Source: Flavobacterium branchiarum | Lineage (GTDB): Bacteria > Bacteroidota > Bacteroidia > Flavobacteriales > Flavobacteriaceae | DNA: 64,000 nucleotides | Direction of reading: 5' to 3' | Assembly (NCBI RefSeq): GCF_030409845.1 | Contig: NZ_JAUFQQ010000005.1 | Coordinates: 186,001 to 250,000 of the forward strand | Shown here: positions 43,848 through 53,152 of the stretch, one piece after another | Position numbering within the stretch: the first letter of the stretch is position 1 | Layout of the letters: each line of letters starts with the position of its first letter | The notes under the pieces: generated by a model | The model's input: the letters and a program-made list of their open reading frames with translations, nothing else | Database searches by the model: none | What the model was told of the DNA's origin: nothing | Program-made: the position numbers and the translations under genes

Positions 43848-43855
43848 ACTAAAAA

Positions 43856-44308
43856 TTATTTCAATATCTGTGCAGCGTGTTCTTTGGTTTTTACTTTTGT
43901 GATTATATCCTCTACAATTCCTTCTTCATTTATTACAAATGTAGTTCTGTGAATTCCATCATATTCTCTTCCCATGAACTTTTTAGGTCCCCAAACTCCA
44001 AATGCCTCAATTACCGATTTGTCTTCATCGGCTAGTAAAGGAAACGGAAAGTTGTTTTTTTCCTTGAATTTAGCTTGCGCTTTTTGTGCATCGGCACTAA
44101 CTCCTAAAAGGGCATAATTATTAGCCTGAAAGCGTTCAAAATTATCCCTTAAATCACAAGCCTCGGCTGTACAACCTGGAGTACTCGCTTTTGGATAAAA
44201 GAAAACTACTAATTTTTTACCAGCATAATCGGCTAATTTATGTATGTTACCATCTTGGTCTATACCTGAAAAATTTGGTGCTTTATCTCCTACTTGTAAT
44301 GTTGTCAT
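43856..44308 (-). CDS. bcp: Thioredoxin-dependent thiol peroxidase (Bcp/PrxQ)
   Basis: 150-residue peroxiredoxin that reduces peroxides using thioredoxin. The peroxidatic motif PKASTPGCTAEAC has Cys46 and the resolving Cys51 five residues later, the PrxQ arrangement. VGDKAPNFSGIDQDG and HRTTFVINEEG are conserved ends of the fold. The downstream side is a 13-bp tandem repeat with no hairpin of its own. Confidence 0.94.
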   Translation of the reverse strand: MTTLQVGDKAPNFSGIDQDGNIHKLADYAGKKLVVFFYPKASTPGCTAEACDLRDNFERFQANNYALLGVSADAQKAQAKFKEKNNFPFPLLADEDKSVIEAFGVWGPKKFMGREYDGIHRTTFVINEEGIVEDIITKVKTKEHAAQILK

Positions 44309-44414
44309 ATTTATTGGATTATTAGATTGTTAGACTTGCTTAGATATTTAGATTGCTAGAATGTTAGATTATTTAACTGTTAGACTACTCATTTTTTTGA
44401 TTTTTAATTACAAC

Positions 44415-44456
44415 AATACTTAATACTTAATACTTAATACTTAATACTTAATACTT
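44415..44456. repeat. 7-bp tandem repeat AATACTT, six units
   Basis: Six perfect units between bcp and nth, 82 bp upstream of the nth start. Preceded by degenerate TTAGATTGTTAGA-like repeats (about 44327-44390). Confidence 0.9.
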
Positions 44457-44537
44457 AAAAACATGGAGCTGTAACTAAAATCTGAATTAGGCTTCTCTTA
44501 AAAATTGTATTATTTTTACGGGATTAAATTTACGGAA

Positions 44538-45215
44538 ATGAACAAACAAGAACGGGTAACTTTTGTTATAAATACGTTAAAAGAATTATATCCAACTATC
44601 CCTGTGCCTCTTGACCACAAGGATCCCTATACTTTATTGATTGCTGTATTATTATCGGCTCAATGCACTGATGTTCGTGTCAATCAAATTACACCAATAC
44701 TATTTGCAAAGGCTGATAATCCGTATGATATGGTAAAAATGACTGTTGAAGAAATTCGTGATATTATTCGCCCTTGTGGATTATCACCTATGAAATCTAA
44801 AGGTATTCATGGTTTGTCGCAAATTCTGATTGATAAACATGGTGGTGAGGTTCCGCAGAGTTATGAATATTTAGAAGAATTGCCTGCAGTAGGTCATAAA
44901 ACAGCTGGTGTTGTGATGTCTCAAGCCTTTGGTGTTCCTGCATTCCCTGTAGACACTCATATTCATAGATTAATGTACCGATGGAATTTATCTAACGGAA
45001 AAAATGTAACACAAACTGAGAAAGATGCTAAACGCCTTTTTCCTGAAGAAGTTTGGAATGATTTACATCTTGAAATTATATGGTATGGCCGAGAATATTC
45101 TCCTGCTCGTGGTTGGGATCTTGAAAAAGACATCATTACAAAAACCATTGGAAGAAAATCGGTGATAGATGATTATTATGAAAGTCAAGCTCCTAAAAAG
45201 CAAAAAAATCACTAA
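44538..45215 (+). CDS. nth: Endonuclease III without the iron-sulfur cluster
   Basis: 225 residues from the ATG at 44538 (the frame's TTG at 44505 is rejected). Bifunctional DNA glycosylase/AP lyase for oxidised pyrimidines. Helix-hairpin-helix LPAVGHKTAG carries the catalytic Lys121 and VDTHIHR the Asp139. Only Cys43 and Cys80 are present: the four C-terminal cysteines that bind 4Fe-4S in E. coli Nth are missing, and the end reads YGREYSPARGWDLEKDIITK. Otherwise complete. The terminator overlaps the stop codon. Confidence 0.92.
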   Translation: MNKQERVTFVINTLKELYPTIPVPLDHKDPYTLLIAVLLSAQCTDVRVNQITPILFAKADNPYDMVKMTVEEIRDIIRPCGLSPMKSKGIHGLSQILIDKHGGEVPQSYEYLEELPAVGHKTAGVVMSQAFGVPAFPVDTHIHRLMYRWNLSNGKNVTQTEKDAKRLFPEEVWNDLHLEIIWYGREYSPARGWDLEKDIITKTIGRKSVIDDYYESQAPKKQKNH

Positions 45216-45242
45216 TTGCTTACTGCATTTAGTGATTTTTTT
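45204..45242 (+). terminator. Intrinsic terminator of nth, overlapping the stop codon
   Basis: AAAAATCACTAA pairs with TTAGTGATTTTT; the left arm contains the nth stop (45213-45215). Confidence 0.75.
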
Positions 45243-45305
45243 ATCAAACGACCAATTTGATTAATTCATTTACTTTCAAAACATCCGACAAGTATTGTGG
45301 GCTGT

Positions 45306-45449
45306 TTAATTAGCTATAATCTCAAAACTATTTTCGTTTATCTTTACTACTGTTAATGCTTGTGAATAGCTTAATAAAAAAGAAACGACTTCTTTGTTGG
45401 GTTTCAAGTTTGTAGTAACTGTTGTTTTTTTTGAGTAAATTTTTGCCAT
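45306..45449 (-). CDS. 47-residue protein downstream of the ECF sigma factor
   Basis: Small frame with ATG at 45449 and TAA at 45306, on the sigma-factor strand, 51 bp after its stop. It begins MAKIYSKKTTVTTNLKPNKE and ends VKINENSFEIIAN. It is basic at the N-terminus with a helix (VVSFLLSYSQALTVV) in the middle. It has good protein-like composition and lies where a co-transcribed partner would be. Function unknown; too short for a classical anti-sigma factor. Confidence 0.6.
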   Translation of the reverse strand: MAKIYSKKTTVTTNLKPNKEVVSFLLSYSQALTVVKINENSFEIIAN

Positions 45450-45500
45450 GCTAATAAATGTTTGTTTATATAACAACGGACTATTACTCAGTTTAGTATA

Positions 45501-46085
45501 TCAATTAGTTAAAATAATTTGATGTTTTTCTATAATTTTTCTAATATTCATTAGTGCATATCTCATTCTTCCAAGAGCTGTATTAATGCTAACTCCTGTA
45601 ACCTCAGATATCTCTTTAAAACTCATATCCTGATACATACGCATCACAAGTACTTCTTTTTGATCATTTGGGAGTTCTTCTATCAACTTTTTCAAGTCAA
45701 CTTCAACTTGATCCATAATCATTTTATTTTCGATTGTTAAAGTATCATCTGACATGATAGAGAATATCGAAAATTCTTCCGTTTCTCTATACATTGGCAT
45801 TTTCTTTGTTTTTCGATAATGATCTACAATTAAGTTATGCGATATACGCATTACCCACGGCAAGAATTTACCTTCTTCGTTATATGAGTTACTTTTTAAA
45901 GTCTTGATTACTTTTATGAATGTATCCTGAAAAATATCATTTGAGATATCTCTGTCTGCTATTTTTGAATATATAAATCCATAAATCTTTGATTCATGTC
46001 TTTTTATCAATGTTGACAAAGCACTTTCGTTACCATCAACATAGTTTCTCACCAATAGAGCGTCAGGAATTTGCAGATTAGCCAT
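45501..46085 (-). CDS. ECF-type RNA polymerase sigma factor
   Basis: 194 residues. Region 2 is around ALSTLIKRHESKIYGFIYSK and DIFQDTFIKVIKTL, with LPWVMRISHNLIVDHYRK; region 4 is LPNDQKEVLVMRMYQDMSFKEISEVTGVSINTALGRMRYA. It directs RNA polymerase to a small regulon. No FecR-like or transmembrane anti-sigma gene is next to it, only a 47-residue partner. Its promoter is a standard housekeeping-type one. Confidence 0.93.
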   Translation of the reverse strand: MANLQIPDALLVRNYVDGNESALSTLIKRHESKIYGFIYSKIADRDISNDIFQDTFIKVIKTLKSNSYNEEGKFLPWVMRISHNLIVDHYRKTKKMPMYRETEEFSIFSIMSDDTLTIENKMIMDQVEVDLKKLIEELPNDQKEVLVMRMYQDMSFKEISEVTGVSINTALGRMRYALMNIRKIIEKHQIILTN

Positions 46086-46182
46086 AATACTACCTTTTAG
46101 TTTTAATTTGAAATTTGGGTAATTTTCTAAAAAGTAATTTTACTGTATAGGCTACTGATTTTTAAAGTGTTAATTAATTGTT

Positions 46183-46215
46183 CAAATTTAACAAATATTT
46201 TATTTAAAAAGCAAA
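46183..46215 (-). promoter_or_regulatory. Promoter of the ECF sigma-factor gene
   Basis: Minus strand TTTG (46215-46212), 21 nt, TAAATTTG (46190-46183). Both elements match; the leader is about 95 nt. Confidence 0.6.
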
Positions 46216-46521
46216 TTAAATTAAGAATAATTACCAACAAAATCAGAAAAACATTAAATAAAAATCAGCAATTCAGACAAAAACGGTAAAAAACAATAAA
46301 TCACACCCCTCCTCTTAACAGTTAAATAAAAACCTAAACCACACAAAACAAGCCAGTTAAACTTTAATAATCTTTATTTTACATTATCTCTTATTATCAC
46401 CTCTAATACAATTGATTATAGATTACTAAAAAAATATCAGTACAGATTGAAAAAAAAATATTCCATCGTTTTTAAGATAAATTGAGCACTTATCCTTAAC
46501 ACAACTCAAATGAAAATTGAC

Positions 46522-46529
46522 TACTTTTG
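46522..46529 (+). promoter_or_regulatory. -7 element of uvrA
   Basis: TACTTTTG, a full match, 19 nt before the ATG at 46548. A TTG start that would lengthen uvrA lies inside this element, so the ATG is preferred. No LexA-like site was noticed. Confidence 0.45.
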
Positions 46530-46547
46530 TGGAAATTGATTTTTTGT

Positions 46548-49340
46548 ATGCAAATTGACCTTTCTACACTCGACCCAAAAAAAAATATCATCATTAAAGG
46601 TGCTCAGGTACATAATTTAAAAAATGTAGATGTTGCCATTCCAAGAAACAAACTCGTTGTTATTACGGGCCTTTCCGGCTCTGGTAAATCAAGTTTGGCT
46701 TTTGATACTTTGTATGCTGAAGGGCAACGCCGTTATGTAGAAAGTCTTTCGTCGTATGCGCGTCAGTTTTTAGGTCGTTTAGACAAACCAAAAGTTGAAT
46801 ATATTAAAGGAATTGCTCCTGCAATTGCGATTGAGCAAAAAGTTAACACTACCAATGCGCGTTCGACAGTAGGAACTTCTACTGAAATTTACGATTATGT
46901 AAAATTACTTTTCGCAAGAATAGGTCGTACCTACTCGCCTATTTCTGGTCAAGAAGTTAAAAAAAATACGGTTACCGATGTTGTTACCGATGTAAAAAGC
47001 TTTGAGCTAGACAGTAAATGGTTGCTTCTTGCTCCTATTCATCTTGAAAAAGGGAGAAAATTAGAAGACAAACTTAATGTTCTATTGCAACAAGGATTTG
47101 CTCGTATCCTAATTGATAACGAAATGGTTCGTTTAGATGAGTTTGCTTCTTCGCTTAACACTAAAAAGAAACAGGATATTTTATTAATCATTGATAGAAT
47201 AGTTGTAAAGGAAGAAGAGGAATTTTACAATCGTCTTTCTGATGCTGTTCAAACTGCCTTTTTTGAAGGAAAAGGAATTTGTTACTTACAAGAATTAAAA
47301 ACCAATAAAAGATTCAGTTATTCTAATAATTTTGAGTTAGACGGAATTACTTTTTTAGAACCTAATCCGCATTTATTCAGTTTCAACAACCCATATGGAG
47401 CTTGCCCAGCTTGCGAAGGATACGGAAATATTATTGGTATTGATGCCGATTTAGTTGTTCCTAACACCTCTTTATCTATTTATGAAAATGCCATTTATCC
47501 TTGGCGCGGTGAAAGCATGGGATGGTTTCGTGATCAATTGGTAAATAATTCTCATAAGTTTGACTTCCCTATACACAAACCTTACTTTCAATTAACTGAG
47601 GAACAAAAAGAGCTAATATGGAAAGGAAATCAATATTTTGAAGGTCTAAATGATTTCTTCAAAGAACTAGAAGAGAAAAACTATAAAATACAAAATAGAG
47701 TAATGCTTTCGCGTTACCGTGGAAAAACAAAATGTCATGTTTGCAAAGGGAAGCGTTTAAGAGTAGAAGCTTCTTATGTGAAAATAAATGGAAAAACGGT
47801 TTCTGATTTAGTCGATTTACCAATTCAACATTTAGTTACTTTTTTCAATGAAATTGACCTTAATGTTTATGAGCAGCAAATCGCAAAACGATTATTAGTC
47901 GAAATCAATAATAGACTATCCTTTTTAACTGAAGTAGGATTGTCTTATCTTACCTTAAATAGAAATTCTTCGACTCTTTCTGGAGGAGAATCACAACGTA
48001 TCAATCTAGCAACTTCTTTAGGAAGCAGCCTAGTTGGTTCTATGTATATCCTTGACGAACCAAGTATTGGTTTGCACCCAAAAGACTCTGAACGATTAAT
48101 AAAAGTATTATTATCTCTTCGAGATTTAGGTAATACCGTAATTGTTGTGGAGCATGATGAAGACATCATGAAAGCTGCTGATATGATTATAGATATTGGA
48201 CCAGAAGCTGGAACATTTGGAGGGGAATTGGTAGCTCAAGGAACCTATGACGAAATATTAAAATCATCTTCACTAACAGCTAAATACCTTAATGGAGATT
48301 TAGAAATAGCAGTTCCTAAACACCGACGAAAATCTAAAAACTACATACAAGTTATAGGCGCTAGAGAAAATAACCTAAAAAATATTGATGTTACATTTCC
48401 ATTAGATGTTTTAACTGTAATTACAGGCGTTTCTGGTAGCGGAAAAAGTACGTTGGTTAAGAAGATTTTATTTCCTGCTATTCAGAAAAAATTAGACAAT
48501 GCAGCAGAAAAAGCGGGTCAGTTTACCGAAATAAAAGGCTCTTTTTCGCAAATAAAGCATATCGAATATGTAGATCAAAATCCTATTGGAAGAAGTTCTC
48601 GTTCTAATCCGGTAACCTACATAAAGGCTTACGATGACATTAGAGAACTATATGCTAAAGAAAAATTATCAAAAATAAGAGGCTATCAAGCCAAACACTT
48701 TTCTTTTAACGTAGATGGTGGAAGATGCGAAACGTGTAAAGGAGAAGGGTCTATTAACGTCGAAATGGTCTTTATGGCCGATGTGCAATTACCATGTGAA
48801 ACTTGCGGAGGAAAACGTTTTAAGAAAGAAGTTTTAGAGATTACTTTTGATAACAAAAACATCAATGATGTCTTAACGATGACAATTGATGACGCAATTA
48901 GTTTCTTTGCAGCAAATAATCAAACTAAAATTACTCAAAAATTACAGCCTTTACAAGATGTAGGTTTAGGATATGTACAATTAGGACAGTCTTCATCTAC
49001 ACTTTCTGGTGGTGAAGCACAACGTATTAAATTGGCTTCATTCTTGGTAAAAGGAGCTACAAAAGACAAAGCTTTATTTGTTTTTGATGAGCCTACAACT
49101 GGACTTCATTTTCATGATATCAAGAAATTAATGGCTTCGTTTGATGCATTGATTGACAAAGGGCACTCTATAATAGTAATTGAGCACAATCTTGACCTAA
49201 TAAAATGTGCTGATTGGATTATCGATTTAGGCCCTGAAGGTGGGGAAAATGGTGGGGAATTATTAGCAGAAGGAATCCCAGAAGATATCGTTAAGATAAA
49301 AAAATCTATAACTGGTATCTACTTAAAAGAAAAATTATAA
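46548..49340 (+). CDS. uvrA: Excinuclease ABC subunit A
   Basis: DNA-damage sensor of nucleotide excision repair. 930 residues, close to the usual length. Two ABC modules: Walker A GLSGSGKSS and GVSGSGKST; signatures LSGGESQRINLA and LSGGEAQRIKLA; Walker B YILDEPSIGLHP and VFDEPTTGLH. Zinc-finger cysteines are CPACEGYG, CHVCKGKR, CETCKGEG and CETCGGKR. MQIDLSTLDPKKN begins the mature protein; the seven-residue extension from TTG is rejected. Confidence 0.97.
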   Translation: MQIDLSTLDPKKNIIIKGAQVHNLKNVDVAIPRNKLVVITGLSGSGKSSLAFDTLYAEGQRRYVESLSSYARQFLGRLDKPKVEYIKGIAPAIAIEQKVNTTNARSTVGTSTEIYDYVKLLFARIGRTYSPISGQEVKKNTVTDVVTDVKSFELDSKWLLLAPIHLEKGRKLEDKLNVLLQQGFARILIDNEMVRLDEFASSLNTKKKQDILLIIDRIVVKEEEEFYNRLSDAVQTAFFEGKGICYLQELKTNKRFSYSNNFELDGITFLEPNPHLFSFNNPYGACPACEGYGNIIGIDADLVVPNTSLSIYENAIYPWRGESMGWFRDQLVNNSHKFDFPIHKPYFQLTEEQKELIWKGNQYFEGLNDFFKELEEKNYKIQNRVMLSRYRGKTKCHVCKGKRLRVEASYVKINGKTVSDLVDLPIQHLVTFFNEIDLNVYEQQIAKRLLVEINNRLSFLTEVGLSYLTLNRNSSTLSGGESQRINLATSLGSSLVGSMYILDEPSIGLHPKDSERLIKVLLSLRDLGNTVIVVEHDEDIMKAADMIIDIGPEAGTFGGELVAQGTYDEILKSSSLTAKYLNGDLEIAVPKHRRKSKNYIQVIGARENNLKNIDVTFPLDVLTVITGVSGSGKSTLVKKILFPAIQKKLDNAAEKAGQFTEIKGSFSQIKHIEYVDQNPIGRSSRSNPVTYIKAYDDIRELYAKEKLSKIRGYQAKHFSFNVDGGRCETCKGEGSINVEMVFMADVQLPCETCGGKRFKKEVLEITFDNKNINDVLTMTIDDAISFFAANNQTKITQKLQPLQDVGLGYVQLGQSSSTLSGGEAQRIKLASFLVKGATKDKALFVFDEPTTGLHFHDIKKLMASFDALIDKGHSIIVIEHNLDLIKCADWIIDLGPEGGENGGELLAEGIPEDIVKIKKSITGIYLKEKL

Positions 49341-49347
49341 TAGTAAC

Positions 49348-49653
49348 TTATTCGTGATAACATTTATCTTCAAAAGGAATCCCATCTTCATCGATGGCGA
49401 CTAATATCTTTTTGTTTTTAGATGACTCTATGGTTAGGTACAACCAAGCTACAGACCATAATCCAAATGTTAGACAACAAATAAGAAAATTAAAACTATG
49501 ATCAACCACTCTTTCCCCTTTTGATAAAACAGCAAAAAGCATTTCATCATTTCGCTCTTCTAAAATAAAACCGTTATGAATTTTATTTGATATTATATTT
49601 GAGAATATTTTTAAACTTTCTTCTTGAGTAAATTGTGGGCTTTTCATAATCAT
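49348..49653 (-). CDS. Small protein with a hydrophobic hairpin, unknown function
   Basis: 101 residues, ATG at 49653 with a second in-frame ATG two codons later. A soluble N-terminal part (QFTQEESLKIFSNIISNK) is followed by KGERVVDHSFNFLICCLTFGLWSVAWLY, a membrane hairpin like those of small DUF-type proteins in flavobacteria, and a short polar tail. It ends 5 bp from the convergent uvrA stop. Not recognised. Confidence 0.65.
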   Translation of the reverse strand: MIMKSPQFTQEESLKIFSNIISNKIHNGFILEERNDEMLFAVLSKGERVVDHSFNFLICCLTFGLWSVAWLYLTIESSKNKKILVAIDEDGIPFEDKCYHE

Positions 49654-49888
49654 AAATTAAAATTATTTTTAGCTATTTACTTTAATAATTTATTTCGGAA
49701 TAATTCAGATAGCAAAATTAGTTTAGAATAACAAACCAAACAATACCCACTTTTAGTGATTTTACAATAATTCCTTCATCATAAAATACTAAAAAAAATT
49801 AATTCCCTAATACACAGTACTATATCAAAAGAATTATTACATATTAATCAATTTCCTTTTTTTTAATCTCCTACTACTAAACAATAAA

Positions 49889-51565
49889 TTATAACTTCTT
49901 TTTAATATTAAACGCAGGAGCTTCATACTTATTATCCAGATATTCTTCAGGAATAGTTGTTTTATTCCCATCACGAAGCGCCTTATAATGTGGAGACATT
50001 ATTTCGATACCTGCCTCATTAAAACTATCCTGAATATTTTGATGCAATGAAGAATAAATAGCTGGCTGTCTTTGAGGTTCTTTGGTATATGCATTTATTT
50101 CATAACAAACATAAAAATCATCCAAACCCGTTTGCAAAACAAAAGGAACTGGAGTGTTTTCTATAAAATCTGTTTTTAACGCAGCATTAATTAACGCTTT
50201 ATGTACTGTTGGCCATGGCACATCATATCCAATAGTAACAGTAGAATGAACAATTAACCCTTTAGCATCTTCTTTTGTATTGGCCGAATAATTAATCGAT
50301 GTACTCGATAAAACAGTTGCGTTGGGTATTGTAATATCTTCAAATTTTGGTGTTCGCATACGCGTCACTAAAGCCGTTTTCTCAATTACTTCCCCACTCA
50401 CATCGCCTATTTTTATAAAATCGCCTATCTTAAAAGGTCGCATGTAAGTAATAACCAACCCAGCAACCATATTGGCAATTGCATTTGATGATCCTAATGA
50501 AAATAGAATCCCTACAAAAACAGAAACTCCTTTAAAAACAGGTGAATCTGAACCAGGTAAATACGGAAAAATAACAACTAACATAAAAGCATACATTAAG
50601 AAACGTATAATATTAAACGTAGGCTTTGCCCAATCGCTATAAAAACCATTTATTTTAATATTTCCTTTATTAATCTCATCTACAAAGAATCTGATTACTT
50701 TTAAAACATATTTAAAAATAAGCACAATTACGATTATTGTAAACAAATTAGGCAGGAATGCCACAAACTTTACCGCCACCAATCTTGCTGGCTTTAGAAC
50801 CCAATGTAGTAAAACTGTTGTATATTTTTCGGTACCAGGAAAAATGCTAAAAAGAATTGGTAAGGATAAATAAACGATTAGTATCAATACAAAAATCTTT
50901 ATAGCCCCAATTAGTCGCATTGCTAAAAAAAGTTGCTTATGTGGACTGAATATATTAATCCCATTGTACTTAAACCCAGTAAAATATTTTGCTTTATTTC
51001 TAGATAAATACAGCCTTGCTTTATTAAAAAGTCTCCCTACTAAAATCAAGACAAGACCAAGAATCAGTATTAATAAAGCAGTGAATCCCAATCGTTTTGG
51101 TAGCAAGGAATTATTCTCATTCTCAAAAACAATAGCTTTTTTTATTGCGGCAAGATTACGTTCAGCAATAGCAGTGACAGACATATTTTCTGATTTTGCA
51201 TCGGCATCTAAAATTGCCATTAACACAAAGTCTTTTCTATAAATAATATCCAAACTTATATCTGAATGAATAATTTTAAGAGAATCGGGTACAAAAAAAG
51301 TATCTTGATAGAGTTTTACAATTCTATCCGAAATAGCCTGAGCTCTACTTTCGGCAGAAAATGAACCTACTTTATTATAAACATAAAAAAGAGTGTCTTT
51401 AAAAGGAGTAACCGGATATCCTTTTAAATTAATAACAGAAACAGAATCAACTTTATTAACCTGAACATGTTGTTTCTCAAGTTTACCTTTTACTTTTTGA
51501 GCAAAACTAATTTGAAAAACCAAAAACAAAGGAATAAACAATAAAATAATTACTCTCTTATTCAT
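49889..51565 (-). CDS. MscS-family mechanosensitive ion channel
   Basis: 558 residues. A signal peptide (MNKRVIILLFIPLFLVFQISFAQ) precedes a periplasmic domain of about 140 residues and then five or so membrane helices. The pore helix and beta domain are seen in GSSNAIANMVAGLVITYMRP and FKIGDFIKIGDVSGEV, the MscS signature, followed by ITIPNATVLSS. It releases solutes on hypo-osmotic shock. A -7 element lies 33 bp upstream. Confidence 0.92.
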   Translation of the reverse strand: MNKRVIILLFIPLFLVFQISFAQKVKGKLEKQHVQVNKVDSVSVINLKGYPVTPFKDTLFYVYNKVGSFSAESRAQAISDRIVKLYQDTFFVPDSLKIIHSDISLDIIYRKDFVLMAILDADAKSENMSVTAIAERNLAAIKKAIVFENENNSLLPKRLGFTALLILILGLVLILVGRLFNKARLYLSRNKAKYFTGFKYNGINIFSPHKQLFLAMRLIGAIKIFVLILIVYLSLPILFSIFPGTEKYTTVLLHWVLKPARLVAVKFVAFLPNLFTIIVIVLIFKYVLKVIRFFVDEINKGNIKINGFYSDWAKPTFNIIRFLMYAFMLVVIFPYLPGSDSPVFKGVSVFVGILFSLGSSNAIANMVAGLVITYMRPFKIGDFIKIGDVSGEVIEKTALVTRMRTPKFEDITIPNATVLSSTSINYSANTKEDAKGLIVHSTVTIGYDVPWPTVHKALINAALKTDFIENTPVPFVLQTGLDDFYVCYEINAYTKEPQRQPAIYSSLHQNIQDSFNEAGIEIMSPHYKALRDGNKTTIPEEYLDNKYEAPAFNIKKKL

Positions 51566-51597
51566 ATCTGTATGTAATAAAACCAGAGGCGGTTTAA

Positions 51598-51605
51598 CAA
51601 ATATA
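51598..51605 (-). promoter_or_regulatory. -7 element of the MscS-type gene
   Basis: Minus strand TATATTTG, a full match, 33 bp before the ATG. No -33 TTG at normal spacing. Confidence 0.35.
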
Positions 51606-51645
51606 AAACAAAATAAATCACTTTTGCTTCCTACTTTATCTCTTA

Positions 51646-53115
51646 CTAAATTTTAACTCCTAATTTGTTTAAGAATTTATTTATCACTTGGTTTATTTCT
51701 TTAGAAATAGCGAATTTATAGTTTAAATACACGTACACTATTGTAACCAAAACTGATTTTAAAGCAATGCCTATAAGTGGATAAAAAGGGAATTCCCAAA
51801 AATAGAACAACAGAAACAATGCAAAAGTAAGTACAATTGAATACACTGTTTGATTCGTAAATGGATACAAATGCAAACGTTTAACCACAAAAAGTAATTT
51901 AGCTAAACTATATAATGTAATGGACAATAAAGTTGCAAATGCAGAACCTTTGATTCCGTATATAGGAATAAAAATCATATTTAAAACTACTGTCAGAAAA
52001 ACTAAAAGCAAACCTAAATACAATACCATTCGGTAGTATTTAGTATTAAAGATAATAGCATTATTATTTCCTAGAATAAGATCAAAATACTTAGACAATC
52101 CGATCATGAATACAACAGCAATTCCTCCGCTATATTCCTCTGGAACCAATTCATACAATTGATTAATATTTACAAAAATGCAAAGCATTACAAATCCACC
52201 AACTACCTGTAGGTTAATCGATGTTTTTTTATACAACTCATTTAATTCATCATGTTTCTCATCATGCATTAACTTAGCAGTAATAGGATATACAATTTGA
52301 TGCATTGCACGACTCGGAACTGAAATTACTAACGCAATATATGTCGCTACTGAATAATAGGCTATATTTTCAATCTTCATGTATTGATTAAGCATAAGCT
52401 TATCTCCATCTAAAAGTAAATTAGCGACACTTCCTGACAGAATAATAAAAAAAGTATACTCCATTACACTTTTTACATTTTCTGGTATTGTAATCTGAAA
52501 ATTCGGCTTTTTAATACTAAAAGCATAAAACATCGTCACAATAAAAGCTAGAAAATAAATTGCTGCAGTTATATACACAAATTGAATTAATGTGATCCAA
52601 TTAAAATACAATCCTACCAACGCAAAAGAAGAAAACAATCTCAGCCCTACTTCTTTGATGAAATTGCCAAAAACAGAATGCATGTGCACTCTAGCCCAAG
52701 CATAGAATATTTCGAAGTAAGCCATACAAATTCCGATAAAAGGAATCAATAAGATAAACTCTTTTACTACTGGGTTTTTCTTTGATACAAAAGCAGTAAT
52801 GTCATCAAAAAATAAAAAACCTATTATCCCAAGGGGAATACACATTAATACTGGAAATAAAGCGGTAAAGGATAAAAACTGCTCCCGCTCTTCTTCCGTC
52901 TTATATTGGGAATAAAATTTAACTAATGTATTTTGCATTCCTATTGCAAACAAAGGCATAATTACATTTGCTGCTGAAAGGATATAATTTGTTAAAGCAT
53001 AGTATGTTGCGCCTAGATAAATTGGATACAAATAAAGCGTATTTATAGCACCAATACCAAAACCAATATATGTTATGATAGTATTTTTGAAAGACTGATT
53101 TAAGACTATGCCCAT
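51646..53115 (-). CDS. Polysaccharide flippase (Wzx/MATE-type)
   Basis: 489 residues with 12-14 hydrophobic helices across the whole length, typical of Wzx/oligosaccharide flippases that move lipid-linked sugars across the inner membrane. The N-terminus QSFKNTIITYIGFGIGAINTLYLYP is the family start. It lies 37 bp after a glycosyltransferase gene on the same strand, so an envelope polysaccharide or glycolipid role is likely. Confidence 0.87.
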   Translation of the reverse strand: MGIVLNQSFKNTIITYIGFGIGAINTLYLYPIYLGATYYALTNYILSAANVIMPLFAIGMQNTLVKFYSQYKTEEEREQFLSFTALFPVLMCIPLGIIGFLFFDDITAFVSKKNPVVKEFILLIPFIGICMAYFEIFYAWARVHMHSVFGNFIKEVGLRLFSSFALVGLYFNWITLIQFVYITAAIYFLAFIVTMFYAFSIKKPNFQITIPENVKSVMEYTFFIILSGSVANLLLDGDKLMLNQYMKIENIAYYSVATYIALVISVPSRAMHQIVYPITAKLMHDEKHDELNELYKKTSINLQVVGGFVMLCIFVNINQLYELVPEEYSGGIAVVFMIGLSKYFDLILGNNNAIIFNTKYYRMVLYLGLLLVFLTVVLNMIFIPIYGIKGSAFATLLSITLYSLAKLLFVVKRLHLYPFTNQTVYSIVLTFALFLLFYFWEFPFYPLIGIALKSVLVTIVYVYLNYKFAISKEINQVINKFLNKLGVKI

Positions 53116-53152
53116 TGAAGGTATTTGTATTTTTTAAACTTTAAAAAGTGTT

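Larger units (their letters stand above)
43552..43855. other. Gap between the 486-residue protein gene and bcp
   Basis: Holds a terminator (43612-43645), an (ATCAAT)n-like stretch near 43697-43720, and a 13-bp tandem repeat (43796-43847) that runs almost to the bcp stop. No gene. Confidence 0.65.
46086..46547. other. Divergent gap between the sigma-factor gene and uvrA
   Basis: 460 bp of very AT-rich sequence. It contains the sigma-factor promoter (46183-46215) and the uvrA -7 element (46522-46529). The central 46220-46500 shows no further structure. Confidence 0.6.
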
